From CAVQCX01 sp050050175 (GTDB lineage: Bacteria > Pseudomonadota > Gammaproteobacteria > Chromatiales > Chromatiaceae), in assembly GCA_050050175.1 (NCBI GenBank), contig JASFUT010000033.1, positions 1 to 17,352 of the forward strand: 17,352 nt of DNA, given 5' to 3'. Under the pieces are notes generated by a model that saw only the letters and a list, made by a program, of their open reading frames with translations, did not search any database and was not told where the DNA came from. Position 1 is the stretch's first letter, and each line of letters opens with the position of its first letter. The translations under genes and the position numbers were made by a program. Positions 6,283 through 13,302 of this stretch are shown here, one piece after another.

Positions 6283-7142
6283 GCGCGGCCATTATCGGCG
6301 AGGCGCTGCGAGGCGCCGAGGCCCGTCTGCGGGCGAGCGGGACCGAGAGCCCACGCCGGGAGGCGGCCCTGCTCCTGTGCATGGCCCTGGACCAACCTCG
6401 CAGCCACGTCATCGCCTGGCCCGAGCGGCGCCTGGAGCCGGCCCAGCTAATGCACTTCCGGTCGCTGGTCGAGCGCCGCTGCGCGGGCGAGCCGATCGCG
6501 TACATCACCGGGGAGCGCGCGTTCTGGACCTTCCAGGTCCGGGTCACGCCGGATACCCTCATACCCCGCCCCGAGACCGAGCTGGTCGTCGAGCGCGCCC
6601 TGTCCCACATTCCGCCCCGCGCCAAGCTGCGGATCGCCGACCTCGGAACCGGCAGCGGCGCCCTGGCGGCGGCCGTGGCCATGGAGCGGCCGCGCTGCCG
6701 GATCGTCGCCACCGACGTCTCCCGCCGCGCCCTCGCGGTGGCGCGGGACAACCTGGTCCGCCTCGGGCTCGCCCGGGTGGAAACCCGGCCTGGCGAGTGG
6801 TGCGCCGCGCTGCCCGCGGCCGAGGCCTTCGACCTGATCCTGAGCAACCCGCCCTACGTGCCGGAGGGCGACCCGCATCTGAGCCGCGGAGATGCCGCCC
6901 GGGAGCCCCGGACGGCCCTCGCCGCGGGCCCGGACGGTCTGGATGCGATCCGCCGGATCGCCGCATGCGCGCCCGCCCATATGGCCGCGGGGGGCTGGCT
7001 GCTGCTCGAGCACGGCTTCGACCAGGGCGAGGCGGTGCGGCGGATCCTCCGCGCACAGGGGCTTGAAAGGATCCGCACCCACCGGGATCTGGCGGGCCTG
7101 GAGCGCGTGACCGAGGGGCGCCTCAGCCCCGAGGCGTCTTGA
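6279..7142 (+). CDS. prmC: Release-factor glutamine N5-methyltransferase
   Basis: PrmC methylates the GGQ glutamine of release factors RF1 and RF2 with S-adenosylmethionine, raising termination efficiency. The 287-residue protein has the helical N-terminal substrate domain with GEPIAYITGERAFW and the motif LIPRPETELVVE. The SAM site is IADLGTGSGALA and the substrate-binding motif is LSNPPYVPEGD, the family hallmark. I place the start at TTG (6279-6281), overlapping the prfA stop as TTGA. No ATG or GTG gives a sensible N-terminus, and the frame continues upstream only as a shadow of prfA. The location directly after its substrate gene prfA is the usual one. Confidence 0.95.
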   Translation: MSAAIIGEALRGAEARLRASGTESPRREAALLLCMALDQPRSHVIAWPERRLEPAQLMHFRSLVERRCAGEPIAYITGERAFWTFQVRVTPDTLIPRPETELVVERALSHIPPRAKLRIADLGTGSGALAAAVAMERPRCRIVATDVSRRALAVARDNLVRLGLARVETRPGEWCAALPAAEAFDLILSNPPYVPEGDPHLSRGDAAREPRTALAAGPDGLDAIRRIAACAPAHMAAGGWLLLEHGFDQGEAVRRILRAQGLERIRTHRDLAGLERVTEGRLSPEAS

Positions 7143-7175
7143 TAATTCGCAGTGAACGGTTAGGATTCAAGGTAT

Positions 7176-7586
7176 ATGGAGGAGTCGAGAGAAGAGTTCA
7201 TCAGGCACCGGGAAATCTGCTTCTGCGAGCTCCACCCGGACCCCCACCAGGCCCGATCCGCCGCCTTGGCGCTTGCGGATGTACCGGGTATTCACAGCGT
7301 TAACTTCGTCTCGCCCACCTTCCTGCGGGTGAGCTACGACGTGCTTCAGGTGACCCTCGAGCAGATCGAGGCCGCGTTGTCCGAGATGGGATTCCATCTG
7401 GACAACCGGTTGCTCTACCGTCTGCGCAGGGCCCTGCACTACTACACCGACGACACCATCCGGGCGAACAACGGCTGTCCGAACGGCGACGCCAACTGCA
7501 CGCAGAAGATCTTCGCCGAGCGCTACCGCCACACCGATCACGGCTGCCGGGACCATCGTCCGGACCACTGGCGCCGCTACCTCTGA
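7176..7586 (+). CDS. Small HMA-like, Cys/His-rich protein of unknown function
   Basis: I do not recognise a named family. The 136-residue soluble protein has no signal peptide. Residues 12-78 look like a ferredoxin-type beta-alpha-beta-beta-alpha-beta fold as in heavy-metal-associated domains: ICFCELH, a helix, VPGIHSVNFVSPTFLRVSYD, then a helix from TLEQIEAALSEMGFHLD. The usual CxxC metal loop is absent, although Cys15 and Cys17 form a CxC in strand 1. The C-terminal tail is rich in possible metal ligands: Cys101 and Cys108 (CPNGDANC), His119, His122, Cys124, His127, His131. The ATG at 7176 has TAGGA about 10 nt upstream. It begins 33 nt after prmC and is followed by a stem-loop. It is an extra gene in the prmC-moeB interval compared with Pseudomonas. 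Metal binding or a cysteine-dependent role is inference. Confidence 0.85.
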   Translation: MEESREEFIRHREICFCELHPDPHQARSAALALADVPGIHSVNFVSPTFLRVSYDVLQVTLEQIEAALSEMGFHLDNRLLYRLRRALHYYTDDTIRANNGCPNGDANCTQKIFAERYRHTDHGCRDHRPDHWRRYL

Positions 7587-7588
7587 CC

Positions 7589-7609
7589 GGACAGCCGGGC
7601 GGGCTGTCC
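7589..7609 (+). terminator. Stem-loop between the HMA-like gene and moeB
   Basis: GGACAGCC (7589-7596) and GGCTGTCC (7602-7609) form a perfect 8-bp stem with a 5-nt loop, beginning 2 nt after the stop codon. No T-run follows, so strong intrinsic termination is doubtful. It may attenuate, or mark the 3' end of the hemA operon transcript. Confidence 0.4.
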
Positions 7610-7645
7610 ATTGCATCCCCCGGGCCGGGTGCGGACACTGCGTCC

Positions 7646-8419
7646 ATGGACGACGAGACGCTGCTGCGATACGGCCGCCACATCCTGCTGCCCGAGATCG
7701 GGATAGAAGGGCAGGAGCGCCTGATTGCCTCGCGGGTGCTGATCGTCGGTCTCGGTGGCCTGGGCTCGCCGGTGGCCATGTATCTGGCCGCCGGAGGCGT
7801 GGGTCGCCTCGTCCTGGCGGACAGGGATCGGGTGGACCTGTCCAACCTGCAGCGCCAGATCGTCCACCGCACGGCGGACATCGGGCGGCCCAAGGTGGAC
7901 TCCGCCCGGGACGGCCTCCTCGCGCTCAACCCCGCGTGTCGAATCGAGACGGTTCCAGACCGGCTGGAGGGTGAGCGTCTCATCGACCAGGTGGCCGCCG
8001 CCGATCTGGTGGCCGACTGCAGCGACAACTTCCGCACCCGTTTCGCAGTCAACGCGGCCTGTGCGCGGACTGGCACGCCGCTTGTCTCCGGCGCAGCCGT
8101 CCGCACGGAAGGGCAGGTCGCCGTGTTCACCGGCCGCCCGGGCGAGCCCTGCTACCGCTGCCTCTACGGGGATGAAGGGCCGGAGGAGGACAGCTGCGCG
8201 GAGACCGGTGTGCTCGCCCCTCTGGTCGGCATCATCGGCAGCGTCCAGGCCGCCGAGGCGATCAAGTGGCTCGCCGGTCTTCGGCAAGGGCTGGCCGGCC
8301 GGCTGCTGGCGCTCGACGCCCTCGGGATGGCCTGGCGCAGTCTCCGCCTCGCCTCGGACCCGGCCTGCCCCGTGTGCCGCACCAAGCCCCGCGACCTGAC
8401 CGCCGATCGGCGGCCCTGA
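7646..8419 (+). CDS. moeB: MoeB/ThiF/HesA-family sulfur-carrier adenylyltransferase
   Basis: The enzyme adenylates the C-terminal glycine of a small ubiquitin-like sulfur carrier (MoaD in molybdopterin synthesis, ThiS in thiamine synthesis). The 257 residues start LLRYGRHILLPEIG, the standard family N-terminus. They contain the nucleotide loop VGLGGLGSP (34-42), DRVDLSNLQRQ with Asn67 and Arg70, and CSDNF with Asp127. Two CxxC zinc pairs are present, Cys169/172 and Cys241/244, and Cys184 lies in the crossover segment. There is no rhodanese domain. The position after hemA-prfA-prmC matches Pseudomonas moeB, which favours MoeB over ThiF, but sequence alone does not fix the partner carrier. The protein ends with an Arg-rich tail. 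Confidence 0.9.
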   Translation: MDDETLLRYGRHILLPEIGIEGQERLIASRVLIVGLGGLGSPVAMYLAAGGVGRLVLADRDRVDLSNLQRQIVHRTADIGRPKVDSARDGLLALNPACRIETVPDRLEGERLIDQVAAADLVADCSDNFRTRFAVNAACARTGTPLVSGAAVRTEGQVAVFTGRPGEPCYRCLYGDEGPEEDSCAETGVLAPLVGIIGSVQAAEAIKWLAGLRQGLAGRLLALDALGMAWRSLRLASDPACPVCRTKPRDLTADRRP

Positions 8420-8480
8420 GCGGCGTGAGTGCGACCGCGAGGACGCCGTCAAGATCCAGTCGTCCTGACGGTCACCGCCA

Positions 8481-8498
8481 GTCCCGCTGAAGCGGGAC
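8481..8498. other. 7-bp stem-loop downstream of moeB
   Basis: GTCCCGC (8481-8487) and GCGGGAC (8492-8498) form a perfect stem with loop TGAA, about 60 nt after the moeB stop. It lacks a T-run. The gap 8420-8635 otherwise holds only the promoter of the next gene. Confidence 0.45.
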
Positions 8499-8568
8499 CC
8501 GCAGAGGGCTGTCCTCGCCCGCCCCCTGTCTACCGTCTGCTGTCTACCTCCCCCATTGACATTTCTCT

Positions 8569-8597
8569 TTGATCCCGAAGACCCGGTCCGGGATAAT
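8569..8597 (+). promoter_or_regulatory. Sigma-70 promoter of the DUF3365 haem protein gene
   Basis: TTGATC (8569-8574) and GATAAT (8592-8597) are 17 nt apart and match the -35 and -10 consensus at 4 and 5 of 6 positions. Transcription would start near 8604, giving a leader of about 32 nt with AGGAGA (8625-8630) 5 nt before the ATG. A perfect TTGACA at 8556-8561 is 30 nt from the -10 and so is not the partner box. Confidence 0.6.
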
Positions 8598-8635
8598 CCG
8601 GGGCCGTCATACGCCGCATCGAGCAGGAGAGACCC

Positions 8636-9211
8636 ATGACTCGCACCGCCGCACTGTTTGCCGCCCTTCTCGCCGGAACTGGTCCCGTCCTCGCCGGCGA
8701 GGTGAACGTCGACGAGCGGGTCCAGGCCAGCCGCACTGCGGTCAAGGACTTCTTCGGGGACCTCAAGGGCCGGCTGCAGGCCGCTATCGCAGAGGGCGGC
8801 CCGGTCAACGCCATCGAGGTGTGCAGCATCCAGGCGCCTCAGATCGCCGCCCGGGTCTCCCGCGAGACGGGATGGGACGTGGGCCGAACCAGCCTGAAGA
8901 CCCGCAACCCCGCCAACCGGCCCGACACCTGGGAGAAATCGGTTCTCGAGGACTTCGAGGCACGAAAGGCGGCCGGCGAGGACCCCGGGCAGATGGAGTA
9001 CTACGCGGTGGTCGACGGAGACCGGGGCAAGGCCTTCCGCTACATGAAGGCAATCCCGACCGCCGAGAAGCCCTGCCTCGCGTGCCACGGCAGCGCGATC
9101 GCCCCGGAGGTCGCGGCCAGGCTCGATGCCCTCTACCCCACGGACGAGGCCCGAGGCTACCAGGCCGGCGATATCAGGGGCGCCTTCACCATCACCCAGC
9201 CCCTGGACTGA
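8636..9211 (+). CDS. Periplasmic DUF3365 (Tll0287-like) c-type haem protein
   Basis: The 191-residue protein has a Sec signal peptide (MTRTAALFAALLAGTGPVLA), so the mature protein should be periplasmic. The body resembles the DUF3365/Tll0287-like domain: a helical start, then VNAIEVCSIQAPQIAARVSRETGWDVGRTSLKTRNPANRPDTWE and EYYAVVDGDRGKAFRYMKAI in pieces. One haem c site, CLACH (Cys147, Cys150, His151), follows, as does GDIRGAFTITQPL at the end, also typical. Such domains occur as free haem proteins and as sensor inputs; the physiological role is unknown. It has its own promoter and a strong ribosome site, so it is probably not part of the moeB unit. Confidence 0.88.
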   Translation: MTRTAALFAALLAGTGPVLAGEVNVDERVQASRTAVKDFFGDLKGRLQAAIAEGGPVNAIEVCSIQAPQIAARVSRETGWDVGRTSLKTRNPANRPDTWEKSVLEDFEARKAAGEDPGQMEYYAVVDGDRGKAFRYMKAIPTAEKPCLACHGSAIAPEVAARLDALYPTDEARGYQAGDIRGAFTITQPLD

Positions 9212-9366
9212 TGGGGCGCCCCGTGGACGCGAGGCCGCGCGCAGGCACCGGGATTGGGAGCGGGTAATCGAGGCCGGCGGGAGCCATGCCTTCGAAGGCT
9301 TTCCCCGGCAGCTCGATCGCATTCGGGACTTACACGGCCGCCACCTGGGGCCGCTGTGAAACCACC

Positions 9367-9999
9367 ATGCTGCCCCCCGATCTGAATCCGGAAACCCGCC
9401 GCTGGCTCGAGGGCCTGAGCGCGGACATGGTCCTGCGCGAGCGCCTGCTCGGCCGCGAGCTGGCGCTGCACACCACCTGGGGCCTCTTCTCCCCCAAGGC
9501 CGTCGACGAGGGCACCCGCCTGCTGCTCGACCACCTGGAGCTCGGTGAGCGCGACCGGACGCTGGACCTGGGCTGCGGATACGGGCCCCTGGGTCTCGCC
9601 ATCGCGGCGGCCTGCCCCGAGGGGCATGCCGTGCTGGTGGACAAAGACTTCGTGGCCGTGGAGTACAGCCGCAGGAACGCCGCCCTCAACGGTCTCGACA
9701 ACGTCGAAGTGGTGCTGAGCAACGGCTTCAGCCATCTGGGCGAGCGCCGCTTCGACCTCATCGTCTCGAACCTGCCGGCCAAGACCAACAAGGAGCAGTA
9801 CTATCTCTACTTCTACGAGGCGCTGGCCCGCCTGACCCCGGGCGGGCGTATCTGGGTGGTCACCATCAGCGGGCTGCGGAAGTTCATCCAGCGGGCATTC
9901 GGCGAGGTGTTCGGCAACTACACCAAGGTCAAGCAGGGAGCGGCCTACACCGTGGCGATGGCCGTCGCAGCGCCCCCCCGTGGAGCGAAGAGGTCGTGA
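9367..9999 (+). CDS. Class I SAM methyltransferase, RsmC/MTS-like
   Basis: The protein resembles the small MTS domain of the RsmC type rRNA guanine methyltransferases. From the ATG at 9367 it has 210 residues. HTTWGLFSPKAVDEGTRLLLDHL matches the family entry segment, LDLGCGYGPLG (66-76) is SAM motif I, and VLVDKD is motif II. Motif IV reads SNLPAK (134-139) where the family normally has NPP, and the C-terminal strand VKQGAAYTVAMA matches the family end. The frame stays open to an ATG at 9286, which would add 27 residues without similarity. Neither start has a good ribosome site. The last bases overlap the next gene as GTGA. The substrate is not predictable from sequence; the changed motif IV argues against simply calling it RsmC. 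Confidence 0.85.
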   Translation: MLPPDLNPETRRWLEGLSADMVLRERLLGRELALHTTWGLFSPKAVDEGTRLLLDHLELGERDRTLDLGCGYGPLGLAIAAACPEGHAVLVDKDFVAVEYSRRNAALNGLDNVEVVLSNGFSHLGERRFDLIVSNLPAKTNKEQYYLYFYEALARLTPGGRIWVVTISGLRKFIQRAFGEVFGNYTKVKQGAAYTVAMAVAAPPRGAKRS

Positions 10000-11612
10000 G
10001 CACCCGCGCGAGCCTGGCCCTGGCCGCCGGCCTCTGGCTCGTGCTCGTCCTGGCGAGCCTGTGGGCGCGCCCCCTGCTCCCGGTGGACGAGACCCGCTAC
10101 CTCTCGGTGGCCTGGGAGATGTGGGCCCGGGGCGACTTCCTCGTGCCCCATCTAAACGGCGCGCCCTACGCCCACAAGCCGCCCCTGCTGTTCTGGCTCA
10201 TTCACCTCGGCTGGGCCGTCTTCGGCGTCAACGACTGGACCGCCAGGCTCGTGGCCCCGCTGTTCGGGCTCGCCAGCCTGTTCCTCGCCGCGGGCCTGGC
10301 CCGCCGGCTCTGGCCCGTGGACCGGCAGGCCCCGGGGCTGGCCGTGCTGCTTCTCCTGGGCGCCCTGGTGTGGGCCGCCTACGGCACCGCGACCCTGTTC
10401 GACATGCTGGTGGTGTTCTTCGCCCTGGTGGGCATCACTGGGCTGGTGAAGGCCGCCGGGGGGGCGTCCCGATACTGGCTGCTGTTCGGCATTGCCGTCG
10501 GCGGCGGGATACTGTCCAAAGGCCCCGTCATCCTCCTGACGCTCCTGCCCCCCGCCCTGCTGGCGCCCTGGTGGACGTCGGCACGGCCGGCGGGAGGCTG
10601 GCCCCGCTGGTACCTGTCCCTCGGCGGCGGGGTGGCCATCGGGGCGGCGATGGCCCTCGCCTGGGCCCTGCCGGCCGCGGTATCGGGCGGATCGGCCTAC
10701 CGGGAGGCGATCTTCTGGGGCCAGACCGCCGGGCGCATGGTGGATTCCTTCGCGCACGCGCGGCCCTGGTGGTGGTACCTTCCCCTCCTTCCCGCCCTGC
10801 TCTTTCCCTGGTCGGTCTGGCCACCGTTCTTCCGCGGGCTCGCCAGACTGGGGGCGGATCCGGGGGTCCGGCTCTGCTTGGCCTGGGGGCTGCCCGCCTT
10901 CCTGACGCTGTCGCTGATCAGCGGCAAGCAGGTGCACTACCTGCTGCCTGTGTTCCCGGCGATCATGCTGCCGGCGGCGGTGGGGATCGCGCGGCTGTCG
11001 GACCGGCCCGACCGGCGCCCCGGCCGCCCGGCCGCAGCGGGCGTGGCCGCCGTGTTCCTCCTTCTGGGGCTCCTGCTTCTCGCCCGCCCTTGGCTGGTGC
11101 CCCTGATCCCGGACCTCGCCTGGCTGGACCCCTCGAGCCCCATCTGGGGTGCGCCGCCGGCCCTCGCCGGGCTGGGGCTGCTCCTGTGGCGTCCCCGCAG
11201 CGCCGCCCGAGCCGTACCCGTGCTGACCGCCCTGGTGGCGGGTGCGCTTATGCTGGTGCAGATGGGCCCACTCCAGGCCGTGCGCGACGCCTATGATCTG
11301 CGGCCCCTGGCGCGGGAGGTCGCCCGGGTGCAGGCCGAGGGCGCCCCGGTCGCGCACTTCGGGCGCTACCGCAACGAGTTCCACTTCCTGGGCCGGCTCG
11401 AGGCGCCGTTCAGCGAGCTGGATACCCCGGAGGAGCTCCTGCAATGGGCGCGGGAGCACCCGGACGGATACGTGGTGGCGCGCCTGGAGGCCCACCTGCC
11501 GGCGCTCGCGGACGCCGCGCTGTACCTGCAGCGCTACCGCGGCGATCAGGGCGGGATCTGGCGGGCCCGGACGCTGCTGGTGCACCCGGAGCTCGTGGAG
11601 CCGCTGCGCTGA
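9996..11612 (+). CDS. ArnT/PMT-like membrane glycosyltransferase
   Basis: This is a 538-residue polytopic membrane protein of the GT-C fold. Members transfer a sugar from a polyprenyl-phosphate donor to lipid A, protein or another acceptor on the periplasmic side. The first periplasmic loop holds LLPVDETRYLSVAWEMW with the acidic pair Asp31-Glu32, the expected catalytic site. GAPYAHKPPLLFWL follows, also typical of ArnT. About ten to twelve hydrophobic segments follow, including GILSKGPVILL and GKQVHYLLPVFPAIML. A soluble C-terminal domain begins near residue 420. The start is GTG (9996-9998), overlapping the methyltransferase stop. No arn-operon genes for aminoarabinose are in the window, so the exact sugar and acceptor are unknown and I give no symbol. 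Confidence 0.88.
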   Translation: MSTRASLALAAGLWLVLVLASLWARPLLPVDETRYLSVAWEMWARGDFLVPHLNGAPYAHKPPLLFWLIHLGWAVFGVNDWTARLVAPLFGLASLFLAAGLARRLWPVDRQAPGLAVLLLLGALVWAAYGTATLFDMLVVFFALVGITGLVKAAGGASRYWLLFGIAVGGGILSKGPVILLTLLPPALLAPWWTSARPAGGWPRWYLSLGGGVAIGAAMALAWALPAAVSGGSAYREAIFWGQTAGRMVDSFAHARPWWWYLPLLPALLFPWSVWPPFFRGLARLGADPGVRLCLAWGLPAFLTLSLISGKQVHYLLPVFPAIMLPAAVGIARLSDRPDRRPGRPAAAGVAAVFLLLGLLLLARPWLVPLIPDLAWLDPSSPIWGAPPALAGLGLLLWRPRSAARAVPVLTALVAGALMLVQMGPLQAVRDAYDLRPLAREVARVQAEGAPVAHFGRYRNEFHFLGRLEAPFSELDTPEELLQWAREHPDGYVVARLEAHLPALADAALYLQRYRGDQGGIWRARTLLVHPELVEPLR

Positions 11613-11651
11613 ATCTCGCCGGATGCGCGCCGCGAGGGGGATGGCGGCCGA

Positions 11652-13106
11652 TCAGCCCCCGAGCTTCGAGCGGAGCAGCTGGTTGACCTGCTGGGGATTG
11701 GCCTTGCCCTTGGTGGCCTTCATGATCTGGCCGACGAAGAAGCCGATCATCTTCGCACGCTTCTTCTCCTCCGCCTGGCGGTAGCCGTCCACCTGGGCCG
11801 GATTCGCGGCGATCACCTCGTCCACCACCTGCTCCAGCGCCCCGGTATCGGTGATCTGTTCGAGACCCCGGGTCTGGATAATCTCGTCGGCCGTGCCCTC
11901 GCCGCTCCACATGGCCTCGAACACCTGCTTGGCGATCTTGCCGGAGATGGTGTCATCGGCGAGGCGTTTGATCATGCCGCCCAGCATCGGGGCGGAAACC
12001 GGCGATGCGCCGATGTCGACACCTTCCCTGTTCAGCGCCGCGGCAAGCTCGCCCATGACCCAGTTGGCCGCGAGCTTGGAATTGGCGACAGCCCCGCTTG
12101 CCGCCACCGCGGCCTCGAAGTAGTCCGCCAGGGCGCGGGTGACCGTGAGCTGTGCCGCGTCGTACTCGCCCAGGCCGTATTCCTGGCGGAAGCGGGCCCG
12201 CTTGTCGTCCGGAAGCTCGGGCATGTCGGCCATGACGGCCGCGATGAACCCGTTGTCGATCTCCACCGGCAGCAGGTCGGGGTCCGGGAAGTAGCGGTAG
12301 TCCATGGCCTCCTCCTTGGACCGCATGGAGCGGGTCTCGTCCCGGTCGGGATCGTAGAGGCGGGTCTCCTGGACCACGCGGCCACCGCTTTCGATAATGT
12401 CGATCTGCCGGTCCACCTCGTGGGCAAGGGCCCGCTCCAGGAAGCGGAACGAATTCAGGTTCTTGAGCTCGCTGCGGGTGCCCAGGCGCTCCTCCCCCCG
12501 GGGCCGCACCGAGACATTGGCGTCCACCCGGAACGAGCCCTCCTGCATGTTTCCGTCGCAGATACCCAGGTAGCGCACGATCTGGTGGATCTTGCGGGCG
12601 TAGGCGACGGCCTCCGCGGGGGAGCGCATGTCCGGCTCGGAGACGATCTCGAGCAGCGGAGTCCCGGCCCGATTGAGGTCGATCCCGGTCATGCCGTGAA
12701 AATCCTCGTGCAGGGACTTGCCGGCGTCCTCCTCGAGATGGGCGCGGGTGACGCCGACGGGCCTGGGCTCGCCTTCCTCCGGCAGGATCTCCACCTCGCC
12801 GCGGCCGACGATGGGCAGCTCGTACTGGCTGATCTGGTAGCCCTTCGGGAGATCCGGATAGAAGTAGTTCTTGCGCGCGAACACCGAGCGGTGGGCGATC
12901 TCCGCGCGGATGGCGCAGCCGAACTTGACGGCCATGCGCACCGCCTCGCGGTTCAGGACCGGCAGGACCCCGGGCAGGCCGAGGTCGACGGCGCAGGCCT
13001 GCCGATTGGGCTCGGCGCCGAACGCCGTAGGCGCGCCGGAGAAGATCTTCGAGCGGGTCGATAGCTGGGCGTGGATCTCCAGCCCGATTACGGTTTCCCA
13101 TTCCAT
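11652..13106 (-). CDS. gatB: Asp/Glu-tRNA amidotransferase subunit B
   Basis: GatB binds misacylated Glu-tRNA(Gln) or Asp-tRNA(Asn), phosphorylates the acyl group with ATP and passes it to ammonia delivered from GatA. The 484-residue protein starts MEWETVIGLEIHAQL. It contains RKNYFYPDLPKGYQISQYE and HLEEDAGKS in the kinase cradle, then DLNRAGTPLLEIVSEPD. The C-terminal YqeY-like tail ends KATKGKANPQQVNQLLR. The frame is open to 13151, but the ATG at 13104-13106 gives the family N-terminus. It is convergent with the glycosyltransferase gene across a 39-nt gap with no clear terminator. The upstream gap to gatA is 196 nt, long for an operon. Confidence 0.97.
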   Translation of the reverse strand: MEWETVIGLEIHAQLSTRSKIFSGAPTAFGAEPNRQACAVDLGLPGVLPVLNREAVRMAVKFGCAIRAEIAHRSVFARKNYFYPDLPKGYQISQYELPIVGRGEVEILPEEGEPRPVGVTRAHLEEDAGKSLHEDFHGMTGIDLNRAGTPLLEIVSEPDMRSPAEAVAYARKIHQIVRYLGICDGNMQEGSFRVDANVSVRPRGEERLGTRSELKNLNSFRFLERALAHEVDRQIDIIESGGRVVQETRLYDPDRDETRSMRSKEEAMDYRYFPDPDLLPVEIDNGFIAAVMADMPELPDDKRARFRQEYGLGEYDAAQLTVTRALADYFEAAVAASGAVANSKLAANWVMGELAAALNREGVDIGASPVSAPMLGGMIKRLADDTISGKIAKQVFEAMWSGEGTADEIIQTRGLEQITDTGALEQVVDEVIAANPAQVDGYRQAEEKKRAKMIGFFVGQIMKATKGKANPQQVNQLLRSKLGG

Positions 13107-13175
13107 TCGTCTAGGCCTGATTTGCTGCCGCCAAGGCGCCTGAAACACCAAGGCAAGAACCCGCCTGTCCGCCTC

Positions 13176-13190
13176 GCCGGTGGCACCGGC
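13176..13190. other. Palindrome in the gatA-gatB gap
   Basis: GCCGGTG and CACCGGC flank a single G, giving a perfect 15-nt inverted repeat in the 196-nt gap between gatA and gatB. It would fold as a short hairpin in the gat mRNA. Nothing else is recognised in 13107-13302; a 69-codon minus-strand frame there has arginine-rich low-complexity content and no support. Confidence 0.4.
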
Positions 13191-13302
13191 CTGCGCCTGC
13201 CCGCCCGGTGCTCGGGCTGTCTGCGCCGAACCCAGTGACCTGAAGCCCGACCCTCGGTCTGGTCAAGTACATCCTCGGCGCCTCGGCGGCGAAGCACGCC
13301 TC

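Noticed and set aside
8556..8561. Perfect TTGACA as -35
   Set aside because: It lies 30 nt from the best -10 box; TTGATC at 8569 has the correct 17-nt spacing.
9288..9299. GCCTTCGAAGGC palindrome as a terminator
   Set aside because: The foldable stem is only 4 bp with three T residues after it; probably chance in a GC-rich gap.
7577..9322. 581-codon minus-strand frame
   Set aside because: It runs antisense across moeB and the haem protein gene, both of which are certain.
9980..11585. Long frames in other phases over the glycosyltransferase gene
   Set aside because: Pro/Gly/Arg-rich shadow translations; the membrane protein frame has clear family motifs.
13088..13297. 69-codon minus-strand frame in the gatA-gatB gap
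   Set aside because: Arginine-rich low-complexity translation that overlaps the gatB start; no support.
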